Shown: positions 1 through 7,842 of the stretch, piece after piece
Layout: the number at the start of each line of letters is the position of its first letter
Position numbering within the stretch: the first letter of the stretch is position 1
From: an uncultured Bacillaceae bacterium
GTDB taxonomy: Bacteria > Bacillota > Bacilli > Bacillales > Alkalibacillaceae
Length of the DNA: 14,118 nt
Direction: 5' to 3'
Assembly: GCA_937983065.1 (NCBI GenBank)
Contig: CALKAL010000048.1
Location: 1-14,118 of the forward strand
The notes under the pieces: generated by a model
Database searches by the model: none
Told to the model about the DNA's origin: nothing
What the model saw: the letters and a program-made list of their open reading frames with translations, nothing else
Program-made: the position numbers and the translations under genes

Positions 1-114
1 GTTTCTTTTCTCGAAATATACTTTTCTAAATAATCATAACATAAGAATAACGTTTATTTTTACGATAGATAATTTTCGACGATTTTCACAATCGAATTTT
101 TACTTTCATAAATT

Positions 115-132
115 AAACTAACAAATTAGTTT
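115..132 (+). other. Small hairpin in leader of the permease gene
   Basis: Perfect inverted repeat AAACTAA-CAAA-TTAGTTT (7-bp arms, 4-nt loop). It ends 11 nt before the AAAGGAG ribosome binding site of the gene starting at 161. It could be a leader stem-loop or a protein-binding site. It has no T-run, so it is not a terminator. I could not place a convincing sigma-A promoter in bases 1-110. Confidence 0.35.
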
Positions 133-160
133 CCTAAATAATAAAGGAGATTTTTAATCT

Positions 161-1585
161 ATGGAACTTACATTAGCCCATTGGTTATATTTAATAGGTA
201 CAGTCGTGATTGTAATTACGATGGTTTTTAAGAAAAATGTTGTCGTACCTGCTTTACTATCCATCTTTTTTATTGCCTGGGTTTATTCTGGATCAATCAT
301 TGATGGGATTCAAGCTGTATTTAACGCCAATCTTGCCGCTGCTGTTGAGCTGTTTCATATATTTCTAATTATCGCAGTCATGACCGCCTTACTCGAATCG
401 ATTAGAGCCATTGGAGCAGATGAGCAAATGGTTAAACCGTTTCAAACATTTATGAAAAATGGCTTTCTCTCCTATTGGATTTTAGTCGTCATCACATATT
501 TTTTATCACTTTTTTTCTGGCCAGCACCAGCCGTCCCACTAATAGGGGCACTTCTTATTCCAGTTGCCATTAAAGCGGGATTACCGCCATTAGGTGCAGC
601 TCTAGCTATTTCTATTGCTGGTCACGGAATGGCCCTCTCATCTGACTTTATTTTAAAAGTGGCGCCCGAATTAACCGCTTCAGCGAGTCCCGAATTAAGT
701 GCAGCTGTAATCGGAGAACAGACATTAATTTTATCTTTAGTGGCTGGAGCCGTTGCCCTTACGATTTCTTATTTTCTTATTCGGAAGTCGATTAAAAAAC
801 CGTCTGAAGAAAACTTAAAACAGTGGGAAAATAGTGAGGACGCAGACTTAGATTTAGGCAAAGAAGATATTGAAGTGAAAAAAGGAAAGCATAGTTTCGT
901 ATTTGCTATACTTATTCCAGTGATTTTTTTAATCATCGTCACTTATGTTGTATTAGCGACATTTACAAACATTGTACCAAATATTGAAGATGGAGCAGGG
1001 GCCGCATTAGTCGGTGGTACGGCTATTATCCTTCTCATACTAACTTCAGTTTTTAGAAATGTAAAACAGTCATTACAAAATGTCAGTGATCATATTACAA
1101 AGGGATTTGTATTTGCATTCAAAGTGATGGGGCTCGTCATCCCAATCGCCGCCTTTTTCTTCATTGGCAATGAACAGTTTGCAGGGCAAATATTTGGAAC
1201 GGGTGAAAATGAAACCCCATCCTTTTTATTTGATCTCGTTCAAGCAGGGGAATCGTACATCCCAAACCATCCCCTCTTTACTGCATTTGGGATACTCATT
1301 TTAGGAATGATTACAGGCATTGATGGGTCTGGCTTTTCAGGATTACCCCTCGTTGGATCATTGTCTGGTTCATTAGCTGTTACTGGAGCAGATCCAGCTG
1401 TACTCGCCTCAATCGGTCAAGTCGGTGCTATCTGGGTTGGTGGTGGAACTCTCGTTGCGTGGTCACCTATTATCGCTATTGCAGGATTTGCTAAAATCTC
1501 TGTCATTGAACTCGTTAGAAAAAGCTTCATCCCAGTCTGTATCGGATTAATTGTCGCAACAATTTTTGCTGTAATCGTATTTTAA
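161..1585 (+). CDS. Multi-pass inner-membrane transport permease (ion-transporter-like), substrate unknown
   Basis: 474-residue, very hydrophobic protein with about 11-13 predicted membrane segments in two halves (roughly residues 5-207 and 247-474). A charged cytoplasmic-type loop separates them at about residues 208-245, rich in Lys, Glu and Asp. Helix-breaking Gly/Pro/Ser stretches occur in both halves: around 121-160 (FFWPAPAVPLIGA, then IAGHGMALSSD) and around 385-435 (GIDGSGFSGLPL, then GGGTLVAWSP). This two-repeat layout with re-entrant-like loops is typical of secondary carriers of the ion transporter superfamily (DcuC/GntP/CitMHS-like), which usually move organic anions or Na+/H+. 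I cannot name the exact family or substrate. Start ATG is preceded by AAAGGAG at 143-149, a rather long spacing. It appears monocistronic and ends in a strong terminator. Function by fold resemblance only. Confidence 0.8.
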   Translation: MELTLAHWLYLIGTVVIVITMVFKKNVVVPALLSIFFIAWVYSGSIIDGIQAVFNANLAAAVELFHIFLIIAVMTALLESIRAIGADEQMVKPFQTFMKNGFLSYWILVVITYFLSLFFWPAPAVPLIGALLIPVAIKAGLPPLGAALAISIAGHGMALSSDFILKVAPELTASASPELSAAVIGEQTLILSLVAGAVALTISYFLIRKSIKKPSEENLKQWENSEDADLDLGKEDIEVKKGKHSFVFAILIPVIFLIIVTYVVLATFTNIVPNIEDGAGAALVGGTAIILLILTSVFRNVKQSLQNVSDHITKGFVFAFKVMGLVIPIAAFFFIGNEQFAGQIFGTGENETPSFLFDLVQAGESYIPNHPLFTAFGILILGMITGIDGSGFSGLPLVGSLSGSLAVTGADPAVLASIGQVGAIWVGGGTLVAWSPIIAIAGFAKISVIELVRKSFIPVCIGLIVATIFAVIVF

Positions 1586-1587
1586 TG

Positions 1588-1629
1588 AAAAAACATCCCG
1601 CTTTTAAAAAATATAGCGGGATGTTTTTT
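1588..1629. terminator. Bidirectional rho-independent terminator
   Basis: Perfect 15-bp stem: AAAAAACATCCCGCT (1588-1602) pairs with AGCGGGATGTTTTTT (1615-1629) across a 12-nt loop. GC core flanked by A-run and T-run, so it works in both directions. It starts two bases after the permease stop and ends one base before the stop codon of the convergent aldehyde dehydrogenase. Confidence 0.93.
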
Positions 1630-2991
1630 CTATTTTAAAAAGGATTTCACTTTTTTCAATCCGTTTTTCACATTTGGGTAACGAAATGGAATATCGAAAC
1701 GGGTTGATTGTTTTAATACTCCTTTATAATGGGAGAACGTATCAAAGCTTGCTTTTCCGTGATACGAGCCGAAACCACTCTGACCAACTCCACCAAAGGG
1801 TAAATAGGGTGAGGCGAAATGATAGACGGTATCATTTATACAGCCACCGCCAAACGAGACATTTTCGATAATATCCTTTTCAATCGTCTTATTACCCGTA
1901 AATAAATATAATGCAAGGGGATTCGGATGTTTTGAAATCCCGTCTTTTACTTCAGCGATATTTTCATAGTCTAATATAGGGAGAATCGGACCAAATATTT
2001 CATCCTGCATCACTGGGGTGTCCCAATTTATATCCGTTATGACAGTTGGTTCAATGACAAGTCGTTCAGAATCACTCCTCCCCCCGCTAACAATTTGACC
2101 GCTACTTAACAATTGCGTTAACCGTTCGTAATGATTTTGATTGACGATATGCGTATATTCATCATTTAGAATCGGATTTTCGCCGTACAATTCGGTGATT
2201 GCCTCTTTTAAATAGACTAAAAATTGTTCCTTCACCCGTTTATGAACGTACAAATAATCAGGGGCAATACACGTTTGACCCGCATTTAAAAATTTCCCCC
2301 AAGCAATTCTTTTCGCAGCGAGCTTCAAATCGGCATCTTCATGGACGATACACGGACTTTTTCCCCCTAATTCTAATGTGACGGGTATCAATTGTTTAGA
2401 GGCTGCTTCCATGACGATTGACCCAACAGTCGTACTCCCTGTGAAAAATATTTTTTGAAAGGAACTTGAAAGCAGTTGTTGAGTCGTCTCTACCCCACCT
2501 TCAACAACGGTCACATATTGTTCTGGAAAAGTGTCTTGTATTATTTTTGCGATAATTTTTGATGTATGTGGTGTCAATTCAGACGGCTTTACAACAGCAC
2601 AATTTCCAGCGGCAATCGCTCCAATTAAAGGTGACAAGCTAAGCTGAAACGGGTAATTCCACGGGGCGATAATTAATGTCACACCATAAGGCTCAGGGTA
2701 CACATAACTTTTGGAACCGAAATGAGTGAGTGGTGTTTTGACTCGTTTTCTGCGCGTCCATTTGCGCAAATGTTTTTTCATAAAGCGAATTTCTTGTAAT
2801 ACAATTCCGAGTTCTGATGAGTACGCTTCAAATTCCGATTTATGTAAATCGTTGTTTAACGCTTGCATAATAAGCTGCTCATTGTTAACAATCGCGTCAT
2901 ATAATTGACTTAACGCGTTTAATCGGAATGATAATTGCTTCGTTTCACCTGTCTGAAAAAAAGCTGACTGTTTTTGCGCGAGCTCCATCAT
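1630..2991 (-). CDS. NAD(P)-dependent aldehyde dehydrogenase, class 3 / fatty aldehyde type
   Basis: Oxidises aldehydes to carboxylic acids. The 453 residues match the short class 3 ALDH group (about 450-460 aa, like B. subtilis YwdH), rather than the roughly 490-residue class 1/2 enzymes. Visible motifs: APWNYPF with oxyanion Asn112, VKPSE (Lys135), the cofactor loop FTGSTTVG (183-190), general base Glu207 in LELGGKSP, nucleophile Cys241 in NAGQTC, EIFGP (331-335), and the C-terminal PFGGVGQSGFG block followed by a basic tail ending in FLK. All catalytic residues are present. Two ATGs lie in tandem (2991 and 2988); AAAGGGGG sits 5 or 8 nt upstream, so the second is equally plausible. It lies 16 nt downstream of the acyl-CoA reductase-like gene and is probably co-transcribed, which suggests long-chain fatty aldehyde as substrate (inference). 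Confidence 0.95.
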   Translation of the reverse strand: MMELAQKQSAFFQTGETKQLSFRLNALSQLYDAIVNNEQLIMQALNNDLHKSEFEAYSSELGIVLQEIRFMKKHLRKWTRRKRVKTPLTHFGSKSYVYPEPYGVTLIIAPWNYPFQLSLSPLIGAIAAGNCAVVKPSELTPHTSKIIAKIIQDTFPEQYVTVVEGGVETTQQLLSSSFQKIFFTGSTTVGSIVMEAASKQLIPVTLELGGKSPCIVHEDADLKLAAKRIAWGKFLNAGQTCIAPDYLYVHKRVKEQFLVYLKEAITELYGENPILNDEYTHIVNQNHYERLTQLLSSGQIVSGGRSDSERLVIEPTVITDINWDTPVMQDEIFGPILPILDYENIAEVKDGISKHPNPLALYLFTGNKTIEKDIIENVSFGGGCINDTVYHFASPYLPFGGVGQSGFGSYHGKASFDTFSHYKGVLKQSTRFDIPFRYPNVKNGLKKVKSFLK

Positions 2992-3007
2992 AAATTCCCC
3001 CTTTCAA

Positions 3008-4111
3008 TTACACAATTTTTATATGCTTCGATGTATCATTTTTATGTTCTTTATAAAAGGCGACAACAGACTTAATCGCATCTTTAAAATCAGGACATGT
3101 AATACCAGATCCAGCTAAATCTTGTTCAGCTTGACTGCAATCATGCTCAGCTTTAAATATAAAATAATCTAGCGCCTCTTTTTCTACTTTCAACCATTTT
3201 CTCATAAATGGTATCGATAGCATAGCCTTAGCTAACGAGAGAGGAATCATACCAACTGGTTTTCGTCCTAAATATTCTTCAGAGACGATTCGATAAATAT
3301 CTTTCATTTTATAAGGGTTCGGATCCGCTAAATGATACGTTTTTCCAACCCCTTTAGGTGAATGGCTTAAATATAACGACGCATTAATAATGTAATCAAT
3401 CGGTACAAAATTCCCTTTCCCTTCTCCTTTACCTAGATAAGGAATGATCGGCATAAATTTTAATCTATCAAAAAAGTTTAAAATGAAATAAGGACCGTCA
3501 AATTTTATCGTTTCTCCTGTTTCAGAATGCCCCATCACAACTCCTGGACGAATAATAGTCGTTGGTACGTCAGCGATCAATTTTTTTACTAAGACTTCGG
3601 CGTCGTATTTCGTTTTTTCATAATGGTTTTTAAATCCTTGATGCATTTCTAATTCTGTTTCTAATATTTTCCCTTCTCGAGTACCCGCCACATAAGCAGT
3701 ACTAAAATAAACGTAACGCTCTAAATGATTTAGCTTTTTAACCCAATCGTTTACGTAATATGTCCCATTCACATTGACATCGACAGCAAGATCCTTTGAA
3801 ACAGCGAGGTCATAAATAGCTGCAAGATGGAAAACGTGGGTCACTTCTTCCTTTAATTTTTTATTCACCGCTTCTCCAATATTTAAATTCTCTTTTGTAA
3901 TATCTCCTTCAATCAGTTCAAATAAATCTTCTTTCTCCTTGTAATCAAGCTCATTCAACAATTGTTGAACGATTTGCTCAGCTTTTTTCATCGTCGAAGG
4001 CAAAGAAAGCAAATAAATCTTTTCAATGTTGTCGAATTGTTTGAGTAAGCTTTTTATTAAATTGATAGAAATAAAACCAGGAAAGCCTGTGAAAAAATAT
4101 GTATTCCCCAA
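3008..4111 (-). CDS. Fatty acyl-CoA / thioester reductase-like SDR (extended, NAD-binding 4 type)
   Basis: Extended short-chain dehydrogenase resembling the NAD-binding part of fatty acyl-CoA reductases and thioester reductases, which reduce acyl thioesters to aldehydes or alcohols. Numbered from the start chosen here: nucleotide-binding TGFPGFI at residues 8-14, acidic GDI near 69-71, HLAA at 95-98, the Ser/Thr of FSTAYVAG near 137-138, catalytic Tyr164 and Lys168 (YEKTK), and RPGVV at 188-192. At 367 residues it lacks the C-terminal domain of full alcohol-forming reductases. An upstream in-frame GTG (4118-4120) overlaps the AAAGGAG ribosome binding site (4120-4126) and so cannot be the start; TTG at 4109-4111 sits 8 nt from that site and gives an N-terminus beginning MGNTYFFTG. 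First gene of a two-gene operon with the aldehyde dehydrogenase. Could instead be another sugar- or thioester-type extended SDR. Confidence 0.85.
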   Translation of the reverse strand: MGNTYFFTGFPGFISINLIKSLLKQFDNIEKIYLLSLPSTMKKAEQIVQQLLNELDYKEKEDLFELIEGDITKENLNIGEAVNKKLKEEVTHVFHLAAIYDLAVSKDLAVDVNVNGTYYVNDWVKKLNHLERYVYFSTAYVAGTREGKILETELEMHQGFKNHYEKTKYDAEVLVKKLIADVPTTIIRPGVVMGHSETGETIKFDGPYFILNFFDRLKFMPIIPYLGKGEGKGNFVPIDYIINASLYLSHSPKGVGKTYHLADPNPYKMKDIYRIVSEEYLGRKPVGMIPLSLAKAMLSIPFMRKWLKVEKEALDYFIFKAEHDCSQAEQDLAGSGITCPDFKDAIKSVVAFYKEHKNDTSKHIKIV

Positions 4112-4174
4112 ATGTGACACTCCTTTTTATTTTCCTTTTCAAAAGCATGGATTTTTCGTGAATCAACTTACCAA

Positions 4175-4200
4175 TTGTCATGTTACAATAATGATATAAT
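4175..4200 (+). promoter_or_regulatory. Possible recQ promoter
   Basis: TTGTCA (4175-4180) and a perfect TATAAT (4195-4200), but only 14 bp apart, so the pair is not canonical. If used, transcription would start near 4207 and give a leader of about 140 nt containing the hairpins at 4212-4320. Confidence 0.3.
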
Positions 4201-4202
4201 TA

Positions 4203-4320
4203 TCCGTCAGAATTGGAAAGCGGATCTTTAATTTATTCGGCTGCTAATAAATGCATTTCCAATCGAAGTGGATGCATACGTGCTAACCTTAGCCAACGCG
4301 ATCATTATAGTCGAAACTAT
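4203..4320. other. Intergenic stretch with several possible hairpins upstream of recQ
   Basis: Within the 226-bp gap between divergent genes I see four inverted repeats. ATTGGAAA (4212-4219) pairs with TTTCCAAT (4256-4263). ATGCAT-tt-CCA (4251-4261) pairs with TGGATGCAT (4269-4277). GCTAACCTTAGC (4282-4293) is self-complementary around ACCT. ATAGT-CGAA-ACTAT (4307-4320) is a tetraloop hairpin. The first two share bases 4256-4261 and exclude each other. No known riboswitch consensus or T-run is recognised. Strand and transcription are unproven. Confidence 0.35.
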
Positions 4321-4346
4321 TATTATCTGATATAGGGTGAAGATAA

Positions 4347-6485
4347 TTGTTAAAAGAAGCTAGTCATATATTAAACAAACATTTCGGATTTTCAACCTTT
4401 AAAGATGGTCAAGGTGAAATTATTGAAAATATACTGAAGGGCAATAATACGCTAGGCATTTTACCTACGGGTGGTGGCAAGTCGCTGTGCTTCCAAATTC
4501 CCGCACAAATTTTCCAAGGGACGACGGTCGTCATTTCACCACTTATCTCCCTTATGAAAGACCAAGTTGATGCACTCTCAGCTGCTAATATTCAAGCAAC
4601 ATATATTAATAGCTCCCTTCAGTCCTCTGAAATTTACGAACGTCTACAAAATATACGTGACGGAAAATATAAACTCGTTTACGTCGCACCAGAACGTTTT
4701 GAATCCGATGCTTTTATTAATGTACTTAATTTCATTGATATTCCGTTAATTGCCTTTGACGAAGCACATTGTATTTCTCAATGGGGGCATGACTTTAGAC
4801 CGAGCTATCGTTCAATCGTGGATGCTTTAAAACGGCTTAAACATGACCCTGTCATCGTTGCGTTAACAGCGACAGCAACAGCAAATGTAGCTGAGGACAT
4901 TCGTCAAATAATTAATATTGAAAGAAAACATACATATAAAACAGGATTTGCTCGTGAAAACTTATCTTTTCACGTTTTAAAAGGCGTCAATAAACGTGAC
5001 TTTGTTTTGAACTATTTAAACGAACGAGCAAATGAATCTGGCATAATTTATACGACGAGCCGGAAAGAAACTGATCGGCTACACGATTTTTTAATAACGC
5101 GTGGGTTTAAAGCTGTCAAATATCATGCCGGACTTTCAGAGGATGAACGAAAAATGGCACAAGAAGAGTTTGTCAATGATCAAAAAAATATCATGGTTGC
5201 GACGAACGCGTTTGGAATGGGAATTGACAAATCGAACGTCCGCTTTGTCATTCATTACAACATGCCAAGAAATATTGAATCGTATTATCAAGAAGCTGGA
5301 CGTGCTGGGAGAGATGGCGAGGAAAGTGATTGTTATTTACTATTTTCCAAACAAGATATTCAAATTCAAAAGTTTTTAATCGATGAATCGAATCTTGATG
5401 ACATAAGAAGAGAACAAGAATATGATAGCTTAAATCAAATGGTGTTATATTGCTATACCGAGGAATGCTTACAACATTATATCGTACGCTATTTTGACCG
5501 CGATTCCTCCTACGGCTCTTGTCAAAAATGTAGTAATTGCACGGATGACAGAGAAAAAGTTGATATGACGAAGGAAGCGCAAATGATTCTTTCTTGCTGT
5601 AAACGGATGGGAGAACGGTTTGGCACGACGTTAATTGCCCAAGTTTTAAAAGGATCTAGACAGAAACGAATTTTAGAACTTGGCTTTGATCAATTATCGA
5701 CTTACGGATTACTGAAATCGATGCGTGAAAAAGATATTGTTGATATGATTAATCATTTGTTAACTGAAGATTATTTACTGTTAACAGGTGGACAATTCCC
5801 TGTCGTTAAACTGACAAACAAATCGGTTGCCGTATTAAAAGGAACCGAAAAAGTCTGGATGAAAAAAGAGCCACTCAAAGTTATCAAACGAGAAGATGAA
5901 ACGGCTGATCAGCAGTTATTTGAAATTTTACGCGTATTAAGGAAAAGGTTAGCTGACGATGAAAACGTTCCACCGTTTGTTATTTTTTCCGATGCAACTC
6001 TTAAAGAAATGTGCCGATATTACCCGACGAATCAAGCATCGATGTTACAAATAAAAGGTGTTGGTGAAACGAAGTATGCAAAATATGGTCAAAGCTTTAT
6101 CGAAGCCATAACGAAATATGTTGGAGAAAATCAAATCGATGCAAATTCACGCTTAACTTCTGTAAAAATAGAACAACAGACGCAACCAGATGAACCGAGC
6201 CATCATATAACGTACCGATTATTTCAAGAAGGAAAGAAAATAGAAGAAATCGCGAAAGAACGTCAATTATCAAACATCACGATCCAAAACCATATTATTC
6301 GTTGCGCAAGTGAAGGAATGCCAATTGATTGGGAGACGATTTTTGATGAAGAAACTGAAAATCGGGTTCTTCAAATTATAGAAAATATGGATGACTTAAC
6401 ATTAAAGCCAATATGGGAAGCACTCGACGGCAATGTTGATTACTTTGTGATTAAAGCTGTTTTAGCTAAACAAAAGTACCATTAA
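4347..6485 (+). CDS. recQ: ATP-dependent DNA helicase RecQ with C-terminal helix-turn-helix extension
   Basis: Superfamily 2 3'-5' DNA helicase for recombination and fork repair in the cytoplasm. In order: N-terminal FGFSTFKDGQ aromatic/Gln motif (residues 13-22), Walker A PTGGGKS (40-46), DEAH box (138-141) followed by the RecQ aromatic loop CISQWGHDFRPSY, TATAT (174-178), motif V/VI region with NAFGMGIDKSNVRF and YYQEAGRAGRDG (313-324), zinc-binding cysteines 374, 392, 395 and 398, an RQC winged helix about 406-510, an HRDC domain about 519-595, and a C-terminal HTH segment about 619-700 (ITYRLFQEGKKIEEIAKERQ). At 712 residues it is longer than the roughly 590-610 of B. subtilis or E. coli RecQ because of this last domain. 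TTG start, with AGGGTGA 6 nt upstream. Single gene ending in its own terminator. No LexA-type box seen. Confidence 0.97.
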   Translation: MLKEASHILNKHFGFSTFKDGQGEIIENILKGNNTLGILPTGGGKSLCFQIPAQIFQGTTVVISPLISLMKDQVDALSAANIQATYINSSLQSSEIYERLQNIRDGKYKLVYVAPERFESDAFINVLNFIDIPLIAFDEAHCISQWGHDFRPSYRSIVDALKRLKHDPVIVALTATATANVAEDIRQIINIERKHTYKTGFARENLSFHVLKGVNKRDFVLNYLNERANESGIIYTTSRKETDRLHDFLITRGFKAVKYHAGLSEDERKMAQEEFVNDQKNIMVATNAFGMGIDKSNVRFVIHYNMPRNIESYYQEAGRAGRDGEESDCYLLFSKQDIQIQKFLIDESNLDDIRREQEYDSLNQMVLYCYTEECLQHYIVRYFDRDSSYGSCQKCSNCTDDREKVDMTKEAQMILSCCKRMGERFGTTLIAQVLKGSRQKRILELGFDQLSTYGLLKSMREKDIVDMINHLLTEDYLLLTGGQFPVVKLTNKSVAVLKGTEKVWMKKEPLKVIKREDETADQQLFEILRVLRKRLADDENVPPFVIFSDATLKEMCRYYPTNQASMLQIKGVGETKYAKYGQSFIEAITKYVGENQIDANSRLTSVKIEQQTQPDEPSHHITYRLFQEGKKIEEIAKERQLSNITIQNHIIRCASEGMPIDWETIFDEETENRVLQIIENMDDLTLKPIWEALDGNVDYFVIKAVLAKQKYH

Positions 6486-6511
6486 AAAAAGAGGGAAATC
6501 CCTCTTTTTTT
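6484..6511. terminator. Bidirectional terminator overlapping both stop codons
   Basis: AAAAAAAGAGGGA (6484-6496) pairs with TCCCTCTTTTTTT (6499-6511), a stem of up to 13 bp with a tiny loop. The left arm includes the last two bases of the recQ stop codon, and the right arm includes the first bases of the stop codon of the convergent gene. U-tracts on both strands. Confidence 0.92.
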
Positions 6512-7709
6512 AATGAGCACCACAACATTTTTTATATTTCTTTCCACTGCCACAAGGACAAGGGTCATTTCTTCCTACTTTTTTTGTCGTTTGTTTTTTC
6601 TCCTTTGTTGATGTTAATGGCTGTAAAAAACGCTTTTCATACTCAAATACTTCATTCGATGTATGTCCTTTTAAAATCCATTGCCGGGTATTATTCATGA
6701 AATTAAATAGGATGTCCATGAAAGACTGAACAGCTTTTTCATTTTTAAATTCAAAACGCTCGAATACGTCTTGAATAATCTCGTTTGTAGAAGCGTCATT
6801 TTTCAATAAAAAGATAATTTCATCTATAATATCCTCTGCATCATCTTTATCAATGATGAATTGCTGAGTTAAAAAATTGAAAAACTCGTTGTAATGTTTG
6901 TTCCGATCAATAAAGTTTACACGACTTGCTTCAAATAATTGTCTTTTTGTAAACGGATAATACGGAATGTCTTTTCTCATATTTTGTTCGTTTTCTACTT
7001 TAATTGGGTCCATGACATCTGCATGAGTGATATAATTAGATCTAAATTCAATATCCTCACGATATACTGTTGCTTCAAATAAAATAGGATAAAACTCAAA
7101 AAAATCAACTTCTTCTTTTAGATAAGATTGAAGAAAATCAATTAATTTAGATGGTTTCAAAGCACCATAATAGTATAAAAGCCCTCGAGATAAGTTAATC
7201 CATTCCGTATTTCGTTTAATGATTGATCGGATTTTTAGTTCGTTTCTAAGTGAATTAATTATTCCAAATAAATCTTCAGGTATAGCTATAATTCTTTTAC
7301 CGTTATATGTACCAGTGAAAAATATACCTGTATTTCTAAAGTAAGTAAGCTGTTCTAAATCATAATCATCTCCCGAAACAAAGCCACCTTGAGAGACAAT
7401 TCGAGTCATTAATTTGAAACGTTCCTCATCCCACAATTGACTTAATTTAGGTAAGAAATCCACAATTTTTTCTTCTAACACAGATATAAGTTCCGCCTTC
7501 TTTAATTGACTCACATTTTTTAGATTTAAGTTTCTTCTAATTTCCGTAAGCTCATCTTTAGTATAATTTGACAACCCTTCATGTAGTGTAAACGGAATAT
7601 CAATTTTACCCCAATATTTTTTCTCTAAACCTTGTGCTACTCGCAGCCACTGTGCCTCTAATTCTTCTTCAAGACGATCTAACTCAGGGTCGTTATAATT
7701 ATTCGACAT
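6510..7709 (-). CDS. SEC-C motif zinc-binding protein with SAP-like N-terminal segment, function unknown
   Basis: About 400-residue cytoplasmic protein, without a signal peptide or membrane helices. Counting from the 7712 ATG: an acidic coiled start (residues 8-32), a SAP/Rho-N-like helical pair around 48-83 (YTKDELTEIRRNLNL then LKKAELISVLEEKI), a long helical middle region with no recognised domain, and a C-terminal SEC-C motif with Cys385, Cys387, Cys396 and Cys397 (CPCGSGKKYKKCC). SEC-C tails bind zinc and, in SecA, ribosomes or SecB; here they are an accessory on an unknown body. Two ATGs are in tandem; AGGTGA lies only 1 nt before the first (7712) and 4 nt before the second (7709), so I use the second. 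The middle of the gene looks more AT-rich than its neighbours. SAP-like segments suggest nucleic acid contact, as inference only. Confidence 0.85.
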   Translation of the reverse strand: MSNNYNDPELDRLEEELEAQWLRVAQGLEKKYWGKIDIPFTLHEGLSNYTKDELTEIRRNLNLKNVSQLKKAELISVLEEKIVDFLPKLSQLWDEERFKLMTRIVSQGGFVSGDDYDLEQLTYFRNTGIFFTGTYNGKRIIAIPEDLFGIINSLRNELKIRSIIKRNTEWINLSRGLLYYYGALKPSKLIDFLQSYLKEEVDFFEFYPILFEATVYREDIEFRSNYITHADVMDPIKVENEQNMRKDIPYYPFTKRQLFEASRVNFIDRNKHYNEFFNFLTQQFIIDKDDAEDIIDEIIFLLKNDASTNEIIQDVFERFEFKNEKAVQSFMDILFNFMNNTRQWILKGHTSNEVFEYEKRFLQPLTSTKEKKQTTKKVGRNDPCPCGSGKKYKKCCGAH

Positions 7710-7770
7710 CATTTCACCTACTTTTTAATCCTTGTATTCATGATACCAATTTTCATAGAATTTTTACAAT

Positions 7771-7801
7771 AAAAAAATGACCTTGAATATAAGGCATTTT
7801 T
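7771..7801 (-). terminator. Rho-independent terminator of the SDR gene
   Basis: Read on the minus strand, AAAAATGCCTT (7801-7791) pairs with AAGG-t-CATTTTT (7784-7773, one bulge) over the 6-nt loop ATATTC. The T-run continues to 7771. It lies about 40 nt after the stop of the gene ending at 7843. Confidence 0.7.
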
Positions 7802-7842
7802 AATTGTTTTTATAATGTGTCATGGATTGGGCTAAATTACTG

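Noticed and set aside
4121..4346. LexA/SOS box or known riboswitch upstream of recQ
   Set aside because: No CGAAC-N4-GTTCG-type site and no T-box, TPP, SAM, purine or similar consensus found by eye.
5101..5379. 92-codon plus-strand open frame inside recQ
   Set aside because: Shifted frame of the helicase motif V/VI region; a by-product of the real gene.
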